Positions 28,629 to 37,191 of a stretch of DNA of 61,456 nt are shown here, piece by piece. The translations under genes and the position numbers were made by a program. Each line of letters begins with the position of its first letter. Within the stretch, counting starts at the first letter, position 1. This stretch comes from an uncultured Candidatus Melainabacteria bacterium (GTDB lineage: Bacteria; Cyanobacteriota; Vampirovibrionia; Gastranaerophilales; Gastranaerophilaceae), in NCBI GenBank assembly GCA_949741915.1, contig CATJOM010000060.1, positions 1-61,456 of the forward strand, in the 5' to 3' direction. The notes beneath the pieces are model-generated. The model had not been told where the DNA came from. It worked only from the letters and a program-made list of their open reading frames with translations, and did not search any database.

Positions 28629-28800
28629 CTTTAATCCTTATCCATTTGTTTATTCTGCATACATCATCTGTTCTTGCCCAATAAGTGTCATAACGCCTTG
28701 AAGGAAAGCCAAGAAAACACGATTTTTGTTCTTCTGTTCTGCCACAAGTTTTGCATATGCGGTATTTCTTTGGAAAGGCATAGTAGAGGAATTCATCCAC
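28618..28800 (-). CDS. Small CxxC protein, start unclear
   Basis: From GTG 28800 the product has 60 residues with CKTCGR near residue 16 and CFLGFPSRRYDTYWAR. The same frame is open upstream to 28842 and reads NLKCKIGCHKWNYYV before the GTG, which looks like a natural N-terminus with two more Cys and a His. No ATG, GTG or TTG is available there, so either GTG 28800 is used or the original start has been lost. No ribosome-binding site decides the case. Confidence 0.45.
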   Translation of the reverse strand: MDEFLYYAFPKKYRICKTCGRTEEQKSCFLGFPSRRYDTYWARTDDVCRINKWIRIKDDR

Positions 28801-28851
28801 ATAGTAATTCCACTTGTGACATCCAATTTTGCATTTAAGATTTTAAATAAA

Positions 28852-29052
28852 TTAATTATTTTTTTGATTTGCATTGGCTTTGTTTTGCTTTCTTTCGTAC
28901 TCTATGTGCTTCATATATTCTTCCCATTTATTGGGAATTACTTCAAACAGTAAATATACATAAACCAGCCCAATGAACATAAGGGTTAGGATTCCTATGA
29001 TAATAAATGCGAACAGGCAGAATAAATGAAATAAACTCTGTATTGTCATCAT
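28852..29052 (-). CDS. Small membrane protein
   Basis: 66 residues with one long hydrophobic segment (about 8-37) and a charged C-terminal helix (EYMKHIEYERKQNKANANQ). AGGAG lies 8 bases before the ATG. No family recognised. Possible roles include holin-like or host-interaction functions, but neither is shown. Confidence 0.5.
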   Translation of the reverse strand: MMTIQSLFHLFCLFAFIIIGILTLMFIGLVYVYLLFEVIPNKWEEYMKHIEYERKQNKANANQKNN

Positions 29053-29078
29053 TTTTAAATCTCCTCTATGTTTTTCTT

Positions 29079-29243
29079 TTATGCTATTGTATCTTTAATA
29101 CCGACAGCATATTTTAATGCTGCAAGTTTTGCCACCAGACCTGTATAATACTCGTTATTGGCGTTTAGTTTCCGACTTTTGCACAGTGTAATCCTATGCT
29201 GCAGTTCAAGCATTGCTTCTATTATTTCTTTTTCTGTTCTCAT
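29079..29243 (-). CDS. 54-residue helical early protein
   Basis: A short ORF with start ATG 29243 and stop 29079, read as MRTEKEIIEAMLELQHR and ending AALKYAVGIKDTIA. It overlaps the 3' end of the MazG-like gene by 38 bp and fills a gap in an otherwise continuous leftward operon. Amphipathic helices, no membrane segment. Function unknown. Confidence 0.5.
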   Translation of the reverse strand: MRTEKEIIEAMLELQHRITLCKSRKLNANNEYYTGLVAKLAALKYAVGIKDTIA

Positions 29244-29496
29244 TTTCTGTTTCCATCCTCTCTATCTGCCTGTAAGCTTTATTGAACATTGTGCAGATAA
29301 TTCTATCACTGTATTTTGAATGGAATCTGAATTGGTCCAATATTACCAATACGTCTGCCATCTCTTCAACGATATTTTTTGTATCACCTTTGGATATAGC
29401 AATTAAAAGCTCTCCGATTTCTTCCGTTAATTTATTTAATTGGTGAGCCATACCATAATGCACAAAGATTTTCTTTAAATTATCAAAATATTTCAT
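29206..29496 (-). CDS. MazG-like nucleotide pyrophosphohydrolase
   Basis: The 96-residue protein has the all-alpha NTP-PPase pattern: LTEEIGELLIAI (about 23-34, metal-binding Glu residues) and IVEEMADVLVILDQ (about 42-55, E-x-x-D). MazG-like enzymes hydrolyse (d)NTPs or ppGpp-type alarmones; phage versions may lower starvation signalling or clean nucleotide pools. The protein is small, like phage MazG-type members. The exact substrate is unknown. Confidence 0.75.
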   Translation of the reverse strand: MKYFDNLKKIFVHYGMAHQLNKLTEEIGELLIAISKGDTKNIVEEMADVLVILDQFRFHSKYSDRIICTMFNKAYRQIERMETENENRKRNNRSNA

Positions 29497-29499
29497 TTG

Positions 29500-29619
29500 T
29501 TATCTATACCTTTTCTCTACCTCGATACCAATAACATATCCGCAGTACCAAGTTAGAAAATATGGCGCTAAATCAGTAATTGTATTAATAATTATTTCTT
29601 TAAATGTTAACATTGTCAT
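29500..29619 (-). CDS. 39-residue membrane peptide
   Basis: Start ATG 29619 overlaps the previous stop (ATGA), which favours translation. The peptide has a hydrophobic segment (DLAPYFLTWYCGYVIGI) and a basic end (EKRYR). It is too short for family assignment. Confidence 0.4.
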   Translation of the reverse strand: MTMLTFKEIIINTITDLAPYFLTWYCGYVIGIEVEKRYR

Positions 29620-30035
29620 CTATTGTTATCCTTTTTATTCCATTCGTCATGTATTACAAAATATGGCATTTTGCCTGGAAGTAATACCCACATTTCCTTC
29701 GGGAGAGAAAAATGAATGAGATCCAGAGCATTTGGCAGGGCGATGAGCCATTCTATATGCTTATGCTCTCCCCATTGATTGCCTTCTTTATCTATACAGG
29801 CATTTAGAAAACTCCATCCTCCGCCTTTAGATAATTGGAATTCATCCGGAAGTTGTTTTAAGAATGATATAATTATTTTTTTTGATTCGTTTAACTCTTT
29901 TTTGTCAAATTGATATTCTGCCATTGCACCATATCCTGTGATATTAGAAATATCAGGTTCTGTTGCAAGGCAGTTTATGAATATTTTTTCTACATTCTCT
30001 GCGGTTAATTGGTTGATGTTGTTGGGTCTATTCAT
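29616..30035 (-). CDS. Conserved-looking prophage protein, unknown
   Basis: 139 residues. The segment FLKQLPDEFQLSKGGGWSFLNACIDKEGNQWGEH looks like a widely shared phage/prophage motif (I recall it from other gut phages, without a function name), followed by LPKEMWVLLPGKMPYFVIH. No catalytic residues stand out. It lies in the leftward early operon between the zinc-ribbon protein and the MazG-like gene. Confidence 0.55.
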   Translation of the reverse strand: MNRPNNINQLTAENVEKIFINCLATEPDISNITGYGAMAEYQFDKKELNESKKIIISFLKQLPDEFQLSKGGGWSFLNACIDKEGNQWGEHKHIEWLIALPNALDLIHFSLPKEMWVLLPGKMPYFVIHDEWNKKDNNR

Positions 30036-30085
30036 TTGTTATTTCCTGCTTTCTTTTTCTTGGTATTTATTTAGGTTAGAAACAT

Positions 30086-30577
30086 CTATGCCTGATTCTG
30101 CCCTTTAAGTTCACAACTACATCTAGGTCCGTTTAACATTTTTAACTGTGAAAGACAAATGGCATATTCCTTGCTTATCCATTCTGTAATTTGGTCTAAT
30201 TCAAAAGGCTCTTTGCAATGCGGACACACAGGAATACTGCCTTGTCTTAAATTCGATGCTATTTTTCTTAATGTTGCTCCCATCCGGTTATTGAGCATCC
30301 ATTTTTCAAGCTCTTCTTTTTCTTGTTTTAAGAATTTAATATTATTGATGTATCTGGATTCGCCATCTGCTATACTAACTACAACATCAAAAGGGTCTAA
30401 TATGGCACCGCACTCTGCACATTCTAGTATTCTGTTTTTTAAATCATAATATATTGTTCGGGTTTGGCATTCACAAAGTTTTTTAAGTCTTGCCGATACA
30501 AAGGCTCTTTTTAATTCTTTTTCTGACACCTTTAAAATATCGTCTTCATTTTTTCCAAATAAAGAATCATCATTCAT
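30086..30577 (-). CDS. Zinc-ribbon prophage protein
   Basis: 163 residues with three Cys groups: CECQT (about 35), CAECG (about 54) and CPHC (about 120), plus CSC near the end. The layout suggests one or two zinc ribbons separated by a helical region (EEELEKWMLNNRMGATLRKIA). A DNA- or RNA-binding helper protein is plausible. The function is unknown. Confidence 0.6.
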   Translation of the reverse strand: MNDDSLFGKNEDDILKVSEKELKRAFVSARLKKLCECQTRTIYYDLKNRILECAECGAILDPFDVVVSIADGESRYINNIKFLKQEKEELEKWMLNNRMGATLRKIASNLRQGSIPVCPHCKEPFELDQITEWISKEYAICLSQLKMLNGPRCSCELKGQNQA

Positions 30578-30585
30578 TATTCTTT

Positions 30586-30867
30586 TTACTCCTTAAAATC
30601 ATCAGGCTTTGGGAATCTGTCAGTGAATTCGATTTTGTCACATTCATCAGAAGCTATATTAAATGCATCATCCCAATATTTAAATAAATTTTCATCTGCA
30701 GGCAGATAGGCCACAATTGTGGCAGCAGAAAGTGAAAAATTATCATCAAGGCTATATCCTGTAACCCAATAGGGATACCTCGGGTTATATATCAATGGTC
30801 TCGGATCATCTACGCTTTTTGTATAGAATCTGTATATTATCCACTTTGTATTCTTATTTATTCTCAT
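30586..30867 (-). CDS. Small hypothetical prophage protein
   Basis: 93 residues, Tyr- and Asp-rich (WIIYRFYTKSVDDPRPL, then WVTGYSLDDNFSLSAATIVAYLP). Its stop lies 8 bp before the next gene start. No family recognised. Confidence 0.5.
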   Translation of the reverse strand: MRINKNTKWIIYRFYTKSVDDPRPLIYNPRYPYWVTGYSLDDNFSLSAATIVAYLPADENLFKYWDDAFNIASDECDKIEFTDRFPKPDDFKE

Positions 30868-30910
30868 ACTTCCCCTATCTTTCTTTCATTATTTTTCCAC
30901 TTCCACCCTA

Positions 30911-31453
30911 TCACCCCGGCAAATTCATATAATATTTACACGCAAGCTCAAATCTGTTCTTTACACCAAACTTTTTATACAGCCGTCCTGCAATAACATC
31001 CACGGTGCTTCTTGAAATATTATATATTTTACCTATCTTGGGATTACTTAAACCTTCAATCAAACTGAAAAACACATGATATTCCCGCTTGGTTAATTTT
31101 GCACCTTTGAAACTATTATTCGGGGAGGTTAATCTTTGCCAGTATGTAGAACCATCTCTGTCATTAATTGAAAATACAGTATCAAAATTATTAAAAGGAA
31201 TAATAGTTTGTATGCATTCTATGATGTCATCAAACAAAAACTGTTCATTAAAACCAATTCTGCCTGAGAATCTGTATACAAGTTGCTGCATGGTTATAGG
31301 TTTCTTTATCTTAATGTTTAAATTTTGAGCAATTTGTTGTATTTCTTTGCAATTCATTTCTGTGGCACATACTATCCTGCCTCTGCATCCCGCGAGTTTA
31401 ATCAACTCTGTTGTTTTTCCTGTCCTGCTCTTTCCTGCTATTATTGTGTTCAT
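30911..31453 (-). CDS. P-loop NTPase fused to LuxR-type helix-turn-helix
   Basis: 180 residues. Residues 7-15 form a Walker A loop (GKSRTGKTT). The C-terminal 60 residues (KLTKREYHVFFSLIEGLSNPKIG to the end) match a LuxR/GerE helix-turn-helix, including the TxRE start and a recognition helix region STVDVIAGRLYKKFGVKNR. The middle shows no clear Walker B. It starts 3 bp after the Mor-like gene, so it may be a second regulator of the middle/late switch. The fold calls are good; the role is inference. Confidence 0.65.
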   Translation of the reverse strand: MNTIIAGKSRTGKTTELIKLAGCRGRIVCATEMNCKEIQQIAQNLNIKIKKPITMQQLVYRFSGRIGFNEQFLFDDIIECIQTIIPFNNFDTVFSINDRDGSTYWQRLTSPNNSFKGAKLTKREYHVFFSLIEGLSNPKIGKIYNISRSTVDVIAGRLYKKFGVKNRFELACKYYMNLPG

Positions 31454-31456
31454 TTC

Positions 31457-31807
31457 TTATGCTTTCTTTCTGTAGGTTTCTACATTAAATAACTGTCTTT
31501 GCCCTTCTGTTGGAAGTGTGGCGTTTTTTGAATAAAGAATATCCCTGATATTCTTTTCTGTTGTATTAAATTTTCTTGCCAGGCGCTGAATACCTATTGC
31601 CGTGCCGTCGTATTCATCTCTAATAATTCTATCCTCAATCTTTTTAAAACCTCTTAATGGAACCTGAATTTTAGAGCCGCCGAATTCTGCTAAAAGTTTT
31701 AGGGCAACCTCGGCTCCGCAGCTTAGAAAAATATCCTCAAACTGTTCGTTTGGCATATCCTCCATTGTTATGGAATTAATATCAATTTCTATTCCGTTAA
31801 TTTTCAT
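31457..31807 (-). CDS. mor: Mor-type transcription activator
   Basis: 116 residues, the length of Mu Mor (129) and related C proteins. The segment FGGSKIQVPLRGFKKIEDRIIRDEYDGT carries the beta-strand dimer interface seen in Mor, and GIQRLARKFNTTEKNIRDIL is a C-terminal helix-turn-helix. Mor activates the middle promoter so that late genes can be expressed. Its place after Gam in the early operon fits. No second C-like gene is visible. Confidence 0.7.
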   Translation of the reverse strand: MKINGIEIDINSITMEDMPNEQFEDIFLSCGAEVALKLLAEFGGSKIQVPLRGFKKIEDRIIRDEYDGTAIGIQRLARKFNTTEKNIRDILYSKNATLPTEGQRQLFNVETYRKKA

Positions 31808-31854
31808 CCATCTTTATCCAGTTGAAGGCAAATAAGGTTTTGTGACACCAGGGT

Positions 31855-32367
31855 TTATGCTGCAGTTTGATTATCGCTTACAATTTGCACAATGTCAGGC
31901 TCTACGGTTATTTTGTCTTTTCTTGTGACATTAATACCGGCTTTGGATAACGGAGCAAGCTCATTATCGCTCAATGCAAGCAATGCTTCCTTGTCTATAC
32001 TTTCGGCTGTCCTTATATATTCATCCATATTCATCTGTTTTAAGGTTGCAATTGCCGAAGCTGAATTTTTGACCGATATTTTCCTTGTACTCCTGAATGA
32101 AATTGTTCCAAAGGTTAGTTTTTTAGAACGTTTTTTAGTGAATTCAGAGCGGTTTTGTTCTGCAAAAAGAATGATGTCTTTTTCTATTGCAGTAATTTCA
32201 TCCATTACAGCATTTGTTTGCTCCATGAACTTTTCTTTAATTTTGTTTGTTTCTTCGGTTTCCTGATTCTCCAAGGTGCGTTTTTTAATTTCAAGGTCTG
32301 CAAGATTTTTTAATTGCAGGTTTACATCTTCCCAGGATGTCAGTGTACTCTCTTTTTTCTTTGCCAT
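31855..32367 (-). CDS. gam: Host-nuclease inhibitor Gam
   Basis: 170 residues with the Mu Gam layout: two long helices forming a coiled coil (DLEIKKRTLENQETEETNKIKEKF region, then an EQNRSEF segment), the LTFGTISFRSTRKI beta hairpin near residue 86, and a C-terminal helix around KEALLALSD. Gam binds DNA ends and protects them from RecBCD-type nucleases, a Ku-like role. It matches Mu Gam (174 aa) in length. Confidence 0.88.
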   Translation of the reverse strand: MAKKKESTLTSWEDVNLQLKNLADLEIKKRTLENQETEETNKIKEKFMEQTNAVMDEITAIEKDIILFAEQNRSEFTKKRSKKLTFGTISFRSTRKISVKNSASAIATLKQMNMDEYIRTAESIDKEALLALSDNELAPLSKAGINVTRKDKITVEPDIVQIVSDNQTAA

Positions 32368-32627
32368 TAGTTGTACTCCTCTAATATTGTGTTAATTTCA
32401 TTATTTGTCTTAAAATTTATCCTTCCTGTGGCGTAGTCTATGTCTGTGCATAGAATATATGGGGGATTGCCTAATATTTTGCCTTCTGATTCTTTGTTTA
32501 TCTTATCCAGATAATCCTCAAGCCTGTCTTTTATGGCATCAATATCAGGCTGTAATAGCTTAGTCGTTTCTATATTAAGAAAATCCTCACAAAGCCCTGT
32601 GATTATATTTTTAAGGTTATTAGTCAC
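32367..32627 (-). CDS. Small hypothetical early protein
   Basis: 86 residues, starting at the base where the downstream gam gene's neighbour ends (1-base overlaps on both sides). The acidic helical N-terminus is followed by a beta hairpin (PPYILCTDIDYATGRINFKT). No family recognised. Confidence 0.55.
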   Translation of the reverse strand: MTNNLKNIITGLCEDFLNIETTKLLQPDIDAIKDRLEDYLDKINKESEGKILGNPPYILCTDIDYATGRINFKTNNEINTILEEYN

Positions 32628-32944
32628 TACAACAATCCTTTTCTCAACTGTTCATTAATCGCTGCCTCGTTCTTAATAAATTCGGTTGTTGTCATCTTCT
32701 CAACTTCATCCCGGGTAAAAATATGACCATACCCATTTGGAATGTCACCAATCGGGAATAATTCCGCGCCTTGATTTAGGGGCTTTTTATTGAGATGGTC
32801 GTAGCTGGTAGTACCATACAAGAAGTGTTTTCTGATTCTGTTAAATCTGTTGATTGCACATTTTGTGCGCCTTATTTCATTTAAAATCTTCCATAAGGCA
32901 ATACAGATTAGTATTTCTGTCCCAATCCCTATAATCTTCATCAT
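32627..32944 (-). CDS. Hypothetical protein with N-terminal hydrophobic segment
   Basis: 105 residues. A hydrophobic stretch (about 3-19) is followed by a basic segment and a C-terminal FTRDEVEKMTTTEFIKNEAAINEQL region that resembles a motif common in small phage proteins. The start overlaps the gp16-like stop. Function unknown. Confidence 0.5.
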   Translation of the reverse strand: MMKIIGIGTEILICIALWKILNEIRRTKCAINRFNRIRKHFLYGTTSYDHLNKKPLNQGAELFPIGDIPNGYGHIFTRDEVEKMTTTEFIKNEAAINEQLRKGLL

Positions 32945-33417
32945 TTTCCTCCCATATTTTCCATAGCTTTTTTAAGCTTATTTATATCCGTTTTCTTTAA
33001 AAATCTTATATTCTGTACGCCTATAATCCTTTGAATAAAAGAATTTAGAGCATTTTTCCTGTCTGTATCGTTTGTCTGTCTTGAAACTTTAAACCACAAG
33101 GCTTCAATCATCCTTAATTGTTTAGGTGTTGCCATATTCTCTCTTTGACCCCAGTTGTTATATTTATACTTCTGGAATGAATGAATCCGGGTTGATTTAA
33201 AAACACCCATATTGCGCCCAATATCCCTTAGTTTATTTAAGAATTCTTTAGCCTGGCTCAAGGTCAATTTTTTTGAACTGGATACTCCATATATATTGAG
33301 AAGCATTTCGTAGTACAAATCATCATCCAGATTCAAAAGTTTTCTTAGATATCCTATATCCTGCCTTTGTTTTGCTGTACTTAGCCCACTATTTGATATT
33401 GCATTTGCTGCTGTCAT
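32941..33417 (-). CDS. Mu gp16-like protein (DUF1018)
   Basis: 158 residues. LSTAKQRQDIGYLRKLLNLDDDLYYEML at the N-terminus and MATPKQLRMIEALWFKVS near residue 95 are typical DUF1018 blocks. In Mu the homologue is encoded in the early region after MuB and has no firmly known function. Its place 12 bp from the MuB-like gene matches. Confidence 0.88.
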   Translation of the reverse strand: MTAANAISNSGLSTAKQRQDIGYLRKLLNLDDDLYYEMLLNIYGVSSSKKLTLSQAKEFLNKLRDIGRNMGVFKSTRIHSFQKYKYNNWGQRENMATPKQLRMIEALWFKVSRQTNDTDRKNALNSFIQRIIGVQNIRFLKKTDINKLKKAMENMGGK

Positions 33418-33428
33418 AATTAAATCCT

Positions 33429-34382
33429 TTATCTGAAAATGAAATCCCTGCCCCTTATTACCATATCCGAATTTATATCATCTCCTGTTGTTATACTTAA
33501 ATCCCTGGCGCGTTTTAGGATGTTAAACAACAGCCTCCCGTTATTTTCGCAGGCTGCTTTAAATGTATTCAACGTTTCAATATCTGCATTTGGGAATACC
33601 TGCCTTGTTAACATTTCTATATCACTCATATTTAAGACATTGAGTTCTTTCATATATGCAATACGGTTAACAAGATATGTAAAATCGCCTCTCAGATTCT
33701 TTAAATTCACCCACAGCTTTTTGGTTCCAACAAATAGAAGTCCAAAGGTGAAATTACATCTGTCATGTATTTTTCTTAATGCTCTGAATACACTCATTGC
33801 AAGATTTTCGGATTCATCAACAATAATTAAAAAGTTACTGTCTTTGAGTTTTTTAACGGCTTCATTCATTAAATCACCTGTTTTTGTTGATGGGCAAGCC
33901 AGTTTTAATTTTTCCGAGAGCTGCTGCAAAATGTTTTTTGCTGTGGCGCATTCGTTTGGATCAATTACATATACTCCTGAGTTCTCTTTGGCGTACTGAT
34001 TTATTGACATCGTTTTACCAAGCCCGGACGCACCGTAGCATATTCCTATTTCTCCATTCAGTCTACAGGTTTTTGCAGCATTGAATATGTCTTTTGATAC
34101 ACTTGTTTCACTGAATTGCAGGTTAATTTTTTCATATTTTATTGAACTTTTTTGAAATGAAATACACTGCCTTAGGGCGCTTTCAAGCTTTTCTATGTCT
34201 CCCGGGTATTCATTATTCAGATACTGGCTTATTGTTGCAGATGAATACCCTGCCTTTGCTGCCAGTTGTTTTTTGTTAAATAATCCGCTTTCGATGGCAT
34301 TCAATATCTCTTGTTTTAGCTTCATATCAATTCCTTTTTTGGGCTTTTTGGCCTCTGGTGTTTCATTTACCATATTTTGCAT
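33429..34382 (-). CDS. MuB-like AAA+ ATPase
   Basis: 317 residues. The N-terminal helix-turn-helix (NKKQLAAKAGYSSATISQYLN, about 36-56) and the AAA+ core with Walker A GASGLGKTMS (about 117-126) and Walker B FLIIVDES (about 184-191) match MuB. MuB coats target DNA, stimulates MuA and gives target immunity. It is encoded just after the MuA-like gene, as in Mu (312 aa). An alternative start lies three codons in. Confidence 0.92.
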   Translation of the reverse strand: MQNMVNETPEAKKPKKGIDMKLKQEILNAIESGLFNKKQLAAKAGYSSATISQYLNNEYPGDIEKLESALRQCISFQKSSIKYEKINLQFSETSVSKDIFNAAKTCRLNGEIGICYGASGLGKTMSINQYAKENSGVYVIDPNECATAKNILQQLSEKLKLACPSTKTGDLMNEAVKKLKDSNFLIIVDESENLAMSVFRALRKIHDRCNFTFGLLFVGTKKLWVNLKNLRGDFTYLVNRIAYMKELNVLNMSDIEMLTRQVFPNADIETLNTFKAACENNGRLLFNILKRARDLSITTGDDINSDMVIRGRDFIFR

Positions 34383-34475
34383 CTTTAATTCATCCCCTAA
34401 AACTCTTTTTGTTTTCTATCTAATTCGTTTTTTTATTGTTATATCTGTTGATTCTCTTGTATCCGGATTAGTCTT

Positions 34476-36485
34476 CTACAAGCTTATATTCCTGTATTTA
34501 TTTCCACCTGCTATGCGGCTGTCGTCCACGAAATCAAGACTAGCCTGCATTACTCTGCTTTTTTTAGTAACCTTTTTTGGAGTTTCTGCAACCGGCTTAA
34601 TTGTTTCCCATTCAAGGTTTTTCTTTAGCCTTGGCACCGTTTTATACGCTTCCTGCATAATTTTTTGTTCAATCTTTTTCTTAGCCTTCAGGGCGCGTTT
34701 GTAGCTGTAGACATCTTTTGCTGTGCCCAAATACTCTGCCATGGGGTGAATCTCCTCGATAGCTTCAGCTGTACAGATGAATTCACTCTTTTGGCTATAG
34801 ATTTTAACCTTGAAAATGTCTGTCAGGCTGTATTTTACAACCACATCATCCTTTAGGCCGGTTAATTCCTCTGAATAATACCATTGTGAAAATAATCTTA
34901 TTCCGTTTCTGCCAACAGTTCTTATGGCCTGTACCATCATTAAATCATTTAGTAAATCGGGATCTACACCATCACCCCTTCCTTCATTAAATACTTCACC
35001 TATTGTTTTACCTTTAACATTGACGCAGGGCTGGCTCCTGTAAAATTTCAGCCATTCCTCAATGGCATTTACGGTTTCCTGTATGGTTGGTACATAATCT
35101 GAACTTATACTTTTTTGAAACTTTTCATTTCTCTTTAAATGCGCTGGTCTGTTTATAATGCAATTACCAATATAGCTTGGCATAAGGCTTGAAAATGTTT
35201 GAGTAAATTCTCTAAACACCCTCTCAACCAGTTTTGCCTTTGCATTATATGGTGTTGCAAAAACAGGCTGGATTCCAAGCGTTGAAAATATACCATTAAA
35301 GCCGCATTCTTCTAAATTGACATCACCTTTAAAAAAACTTGATTTAAACGCCCTGCCGTTATCCTGATAAGCAATTTTTGGTATTTTGCCAAGCCTTAGA
35401 ATGGAATTTCTTAATGCCGAAGCTATGCATTGAGTGTTTTCTGTGAGCATTATTTCATAGCCTGCAATATCTTCAGACTTCCAGTCCACATACACTATTA
35501 AAGTTGCACGGCAAGGCCTGCCGTTTTCAGGATTTTGCACCATAAAATCAAGAACATTACCGTCAGCTATAAATACATCGCCAACATTAAGGAGTTTTGC
35601 ATTACGTTTAATGTATGGTAAAACCTTGTCAGAAAGCTCTTTTTGACCGCCACGCATAAGGGTATAGATGTCATTTTTGTTTCTGATAAAATTATCAACA
35701 TATCTTGCATAAGTTTTGTATGAAGCAATCTGACCCGTATAACCCTTGGATTTAAGTGCATACATAATTAAACGGTGTGCGGTTCCAACCCTAATCTTTG
35801 CATCTTTTAAAAGCAAATCTTTTAACATGTTCTGCTCAATTTCGCTTAAGCTTGTATTGTATTCACTTTCTTTACCGTATTTATATCCCGGGATGAGACT
35901 GTGAAAATTATTCCCGGCATCATTAAATGTTTTATACCAGCGATAAAGGCTTCTTTTGGATATTTCACCAATAACATTTAAAAGATTTTTGCTTATTAGC
36001 CCATTATTATATGATTGAATAAATGCCTTATCTGCAGCCTTTTTATCCTTTTTATTTTTTCTGCTTGCTTCCCACAAATTTATTAAATCAACCTTTGCCA
36101 AGGCGAGTTTTTTGGCTTTTTCGGGATATGTATTATTACTAATATTGCCGTAATTATGCAATGCTGTTTGGCTGTTTAAAGAAACAGGGGTGAGGAAGTT
36201 AAGAGATTCACCCCCTGAAATGTCATCACTGTGAGAAAAAAGTTCGGGTTTTGATAGTCTTATCTTTTCCTGTATTTCAGGTTCTAATGAAGATACAAGG
36301 ATTTCATAGCGTTTGCCATTTTTATCATCTGTGGTTTTAAATACATAAGAACATTTAAAATTGCCAAGATGCCTGCGTATAGTTCTGCACGCCATATTTT
36401 TAGCCCTAGCCACAACACTCACCGGCACATAAACATCTTCGGACGTACTATTAAAATTACTCATTTCCACTAACTGATTTGCCAT
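34476..36485 (-). CDS. MuA-like DDE transposase
   Basis: The 669-residue protein (MuA 663) catalyses end cleavage and strand transfer. The N-terminal Mu-type winged helix (VPVSVVARAKNMACRTIRRHL) is followed by DNA-binding helices and an RNase H catalytic core. Asp308 (IADGNVLDF), Asp375 (YQDNGRAF) and Glu421 (KLVERVF) fit the DDE triad; the first spacing of 67 residues equals that in MuA. The C-terminal beta barrel and MuB/ClpX-interacting tail follow. The catalytic residues look intact, so the element may still be active. Confidence 0.95.
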   Translation of the reverse strand: MANQLVEMSNFNSTSEDVYVPVSVVARAKNMACRTIRRHLGNFKCSYVFKTTDDKNGKRYEILVSSLEPEIQEKIRLSKPELFSHSDDISGGESLNFLTPVSLNSQTALHNYGNISNNTYPEKAKKLALAKVDLINLWEASRKNKKDKKAADKAFIQSYNNGLISKNLLNVIGEISKRSLYRWYKTFNDAGNNFHSLIPGYKYGKESEYNTSLSEIEQNMLKDLLLKDAKIRVGTAHRLIMYALKSKGYTGQIASYKTYARYVDNFIRNKNDIYTLMRGGQKELSDKVLPYIKRNAKLLNVGDVFIADGNVLDFMVQNPENGRPCRATLIVYVDWKSEDIAGYEIMLTENTQCIASALRNSILRLGKIPKIAYQDNGRAFKSSFFKGDVNLEECGFNGIFSTLGIQPVFATPYNAKAKLVERVFREFTQTFSSLMPSYIGNCIINRPAHLKRNEKFQKSISSDYVPTIQETVNAIEEWLKFYRSQPCVNVKGKTIGEVFNEGRGDGVDPDLLNDLMMVQAIRTVGRNGIRLFSQWYYSEELTGLKDDVVVKYSLTDIFKVKIYSQKSEFICTAEAIEEIHPMAEYLGTAKDVYSYKRALKAKKKIEQKIMQEAYKTVPRLKKNLEWETIKPVAETPKKVTKKSRVMQASLDFVDDSRIAGGNKYRNISL

Positions 36486-36515
36486 AATCTTTACCTTTTT
36501 GTTTAATTTATTTTA

Positions 36516-37187
36516 TTACGCTCTTTTACTCAAAACCTTTTCGTAATATTGGGTGACAACCCTATCAAACAGGCATAAATTTCCGGTTACAATTGTGTTA
36601 TATTCTGAATTGCTTCCTATAGTCTTCTTTATGATTTGGACTTCACAGGTTTTAATTTCAGGAAGCTTGTACTCTTTGCAATTAATTCCTTCATCCTTCT
36701 TTTTATCCTTTTCTCGGTTCCAGTTATTATCCGTATTGTCGTCTTTATTGTTATGTTTGCGAAATATTTCAGATAAATCATCAATAGCTTTTTTGATGTA
36801 ATCTGAAATATCGGATTTTTCCTCATCATTTTTGTTGTTAATGTCATCCCTTGTTTCAGATTCTTTGCTTTCTAAATTTTTCTCGTTATCAATATCAATA
36901 GTTTCCTGTCTTATCTCTTTAAGAATTCCAATTGTTGTATCTGCTTCATTATGGAAGTAGCCTCCCAAAAATCCACTATAGTGATTTATCAATTCATCTA
37001 TTGCCTGAATTTTGGTTAATCCTGAATCTGTCTTTGATGAGATTCTTTCATTGATTTTTGAAATAACCATCTCCCTAAGATCTCTATCCCATGTTTCAAA
37101 CAGTTTGGTCATTTGCTCCAAATTTTTATCCGATACATTTGTATTGGATGTCTGTTTTGTTTCTTCTTTTAATAGTTGTTCGTTCAT
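36516..37187 (-). CDS. Acidic hypothetical protein
   Basis: 223 residues between the RhuM-like and MuA-like genes. The N-terminal 90 residues are helical (LFETWDRDLREMVISKINERI); the middle is very rich in Asp, Asn, Glu and Lys; the C-terminal 50 residues (KTCEVQIIKKTIGSNSEYNTIVTGNLCLFDRVV) form a short folded region. No family recognised. The early position suggests a role in transposition or its regulation. Confidence 0.5.
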   Translation of the reverse strand: MNEQLLKEETKQTSNTNVSDKNLEQMTKLFETWDRDLREMVISKINERISSKTDSGLTKIQAIDELINHYSGFLGGYFHNEADTTIGILKEIRQETIDIDNEKNLESKESETRDDINNKNDEEKSDISDYIKKAIDDLSEIFRKHNNKDDNTDNNWNREKDKKKDEGINCKEYKLPEIKTCEVQIIKKTIGSNSEYNTIVTGNLCLFDRVVTQYYEKVLSKRA

Positions 37188-37191
37188 TTTT

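Noticed and set aside
28650-28874. 74-codon minus-strand ORF in another frame over the small Cys protein
   Set aside because: The alternative frame has the CxxC protein; this one looks like its shifted shadow.
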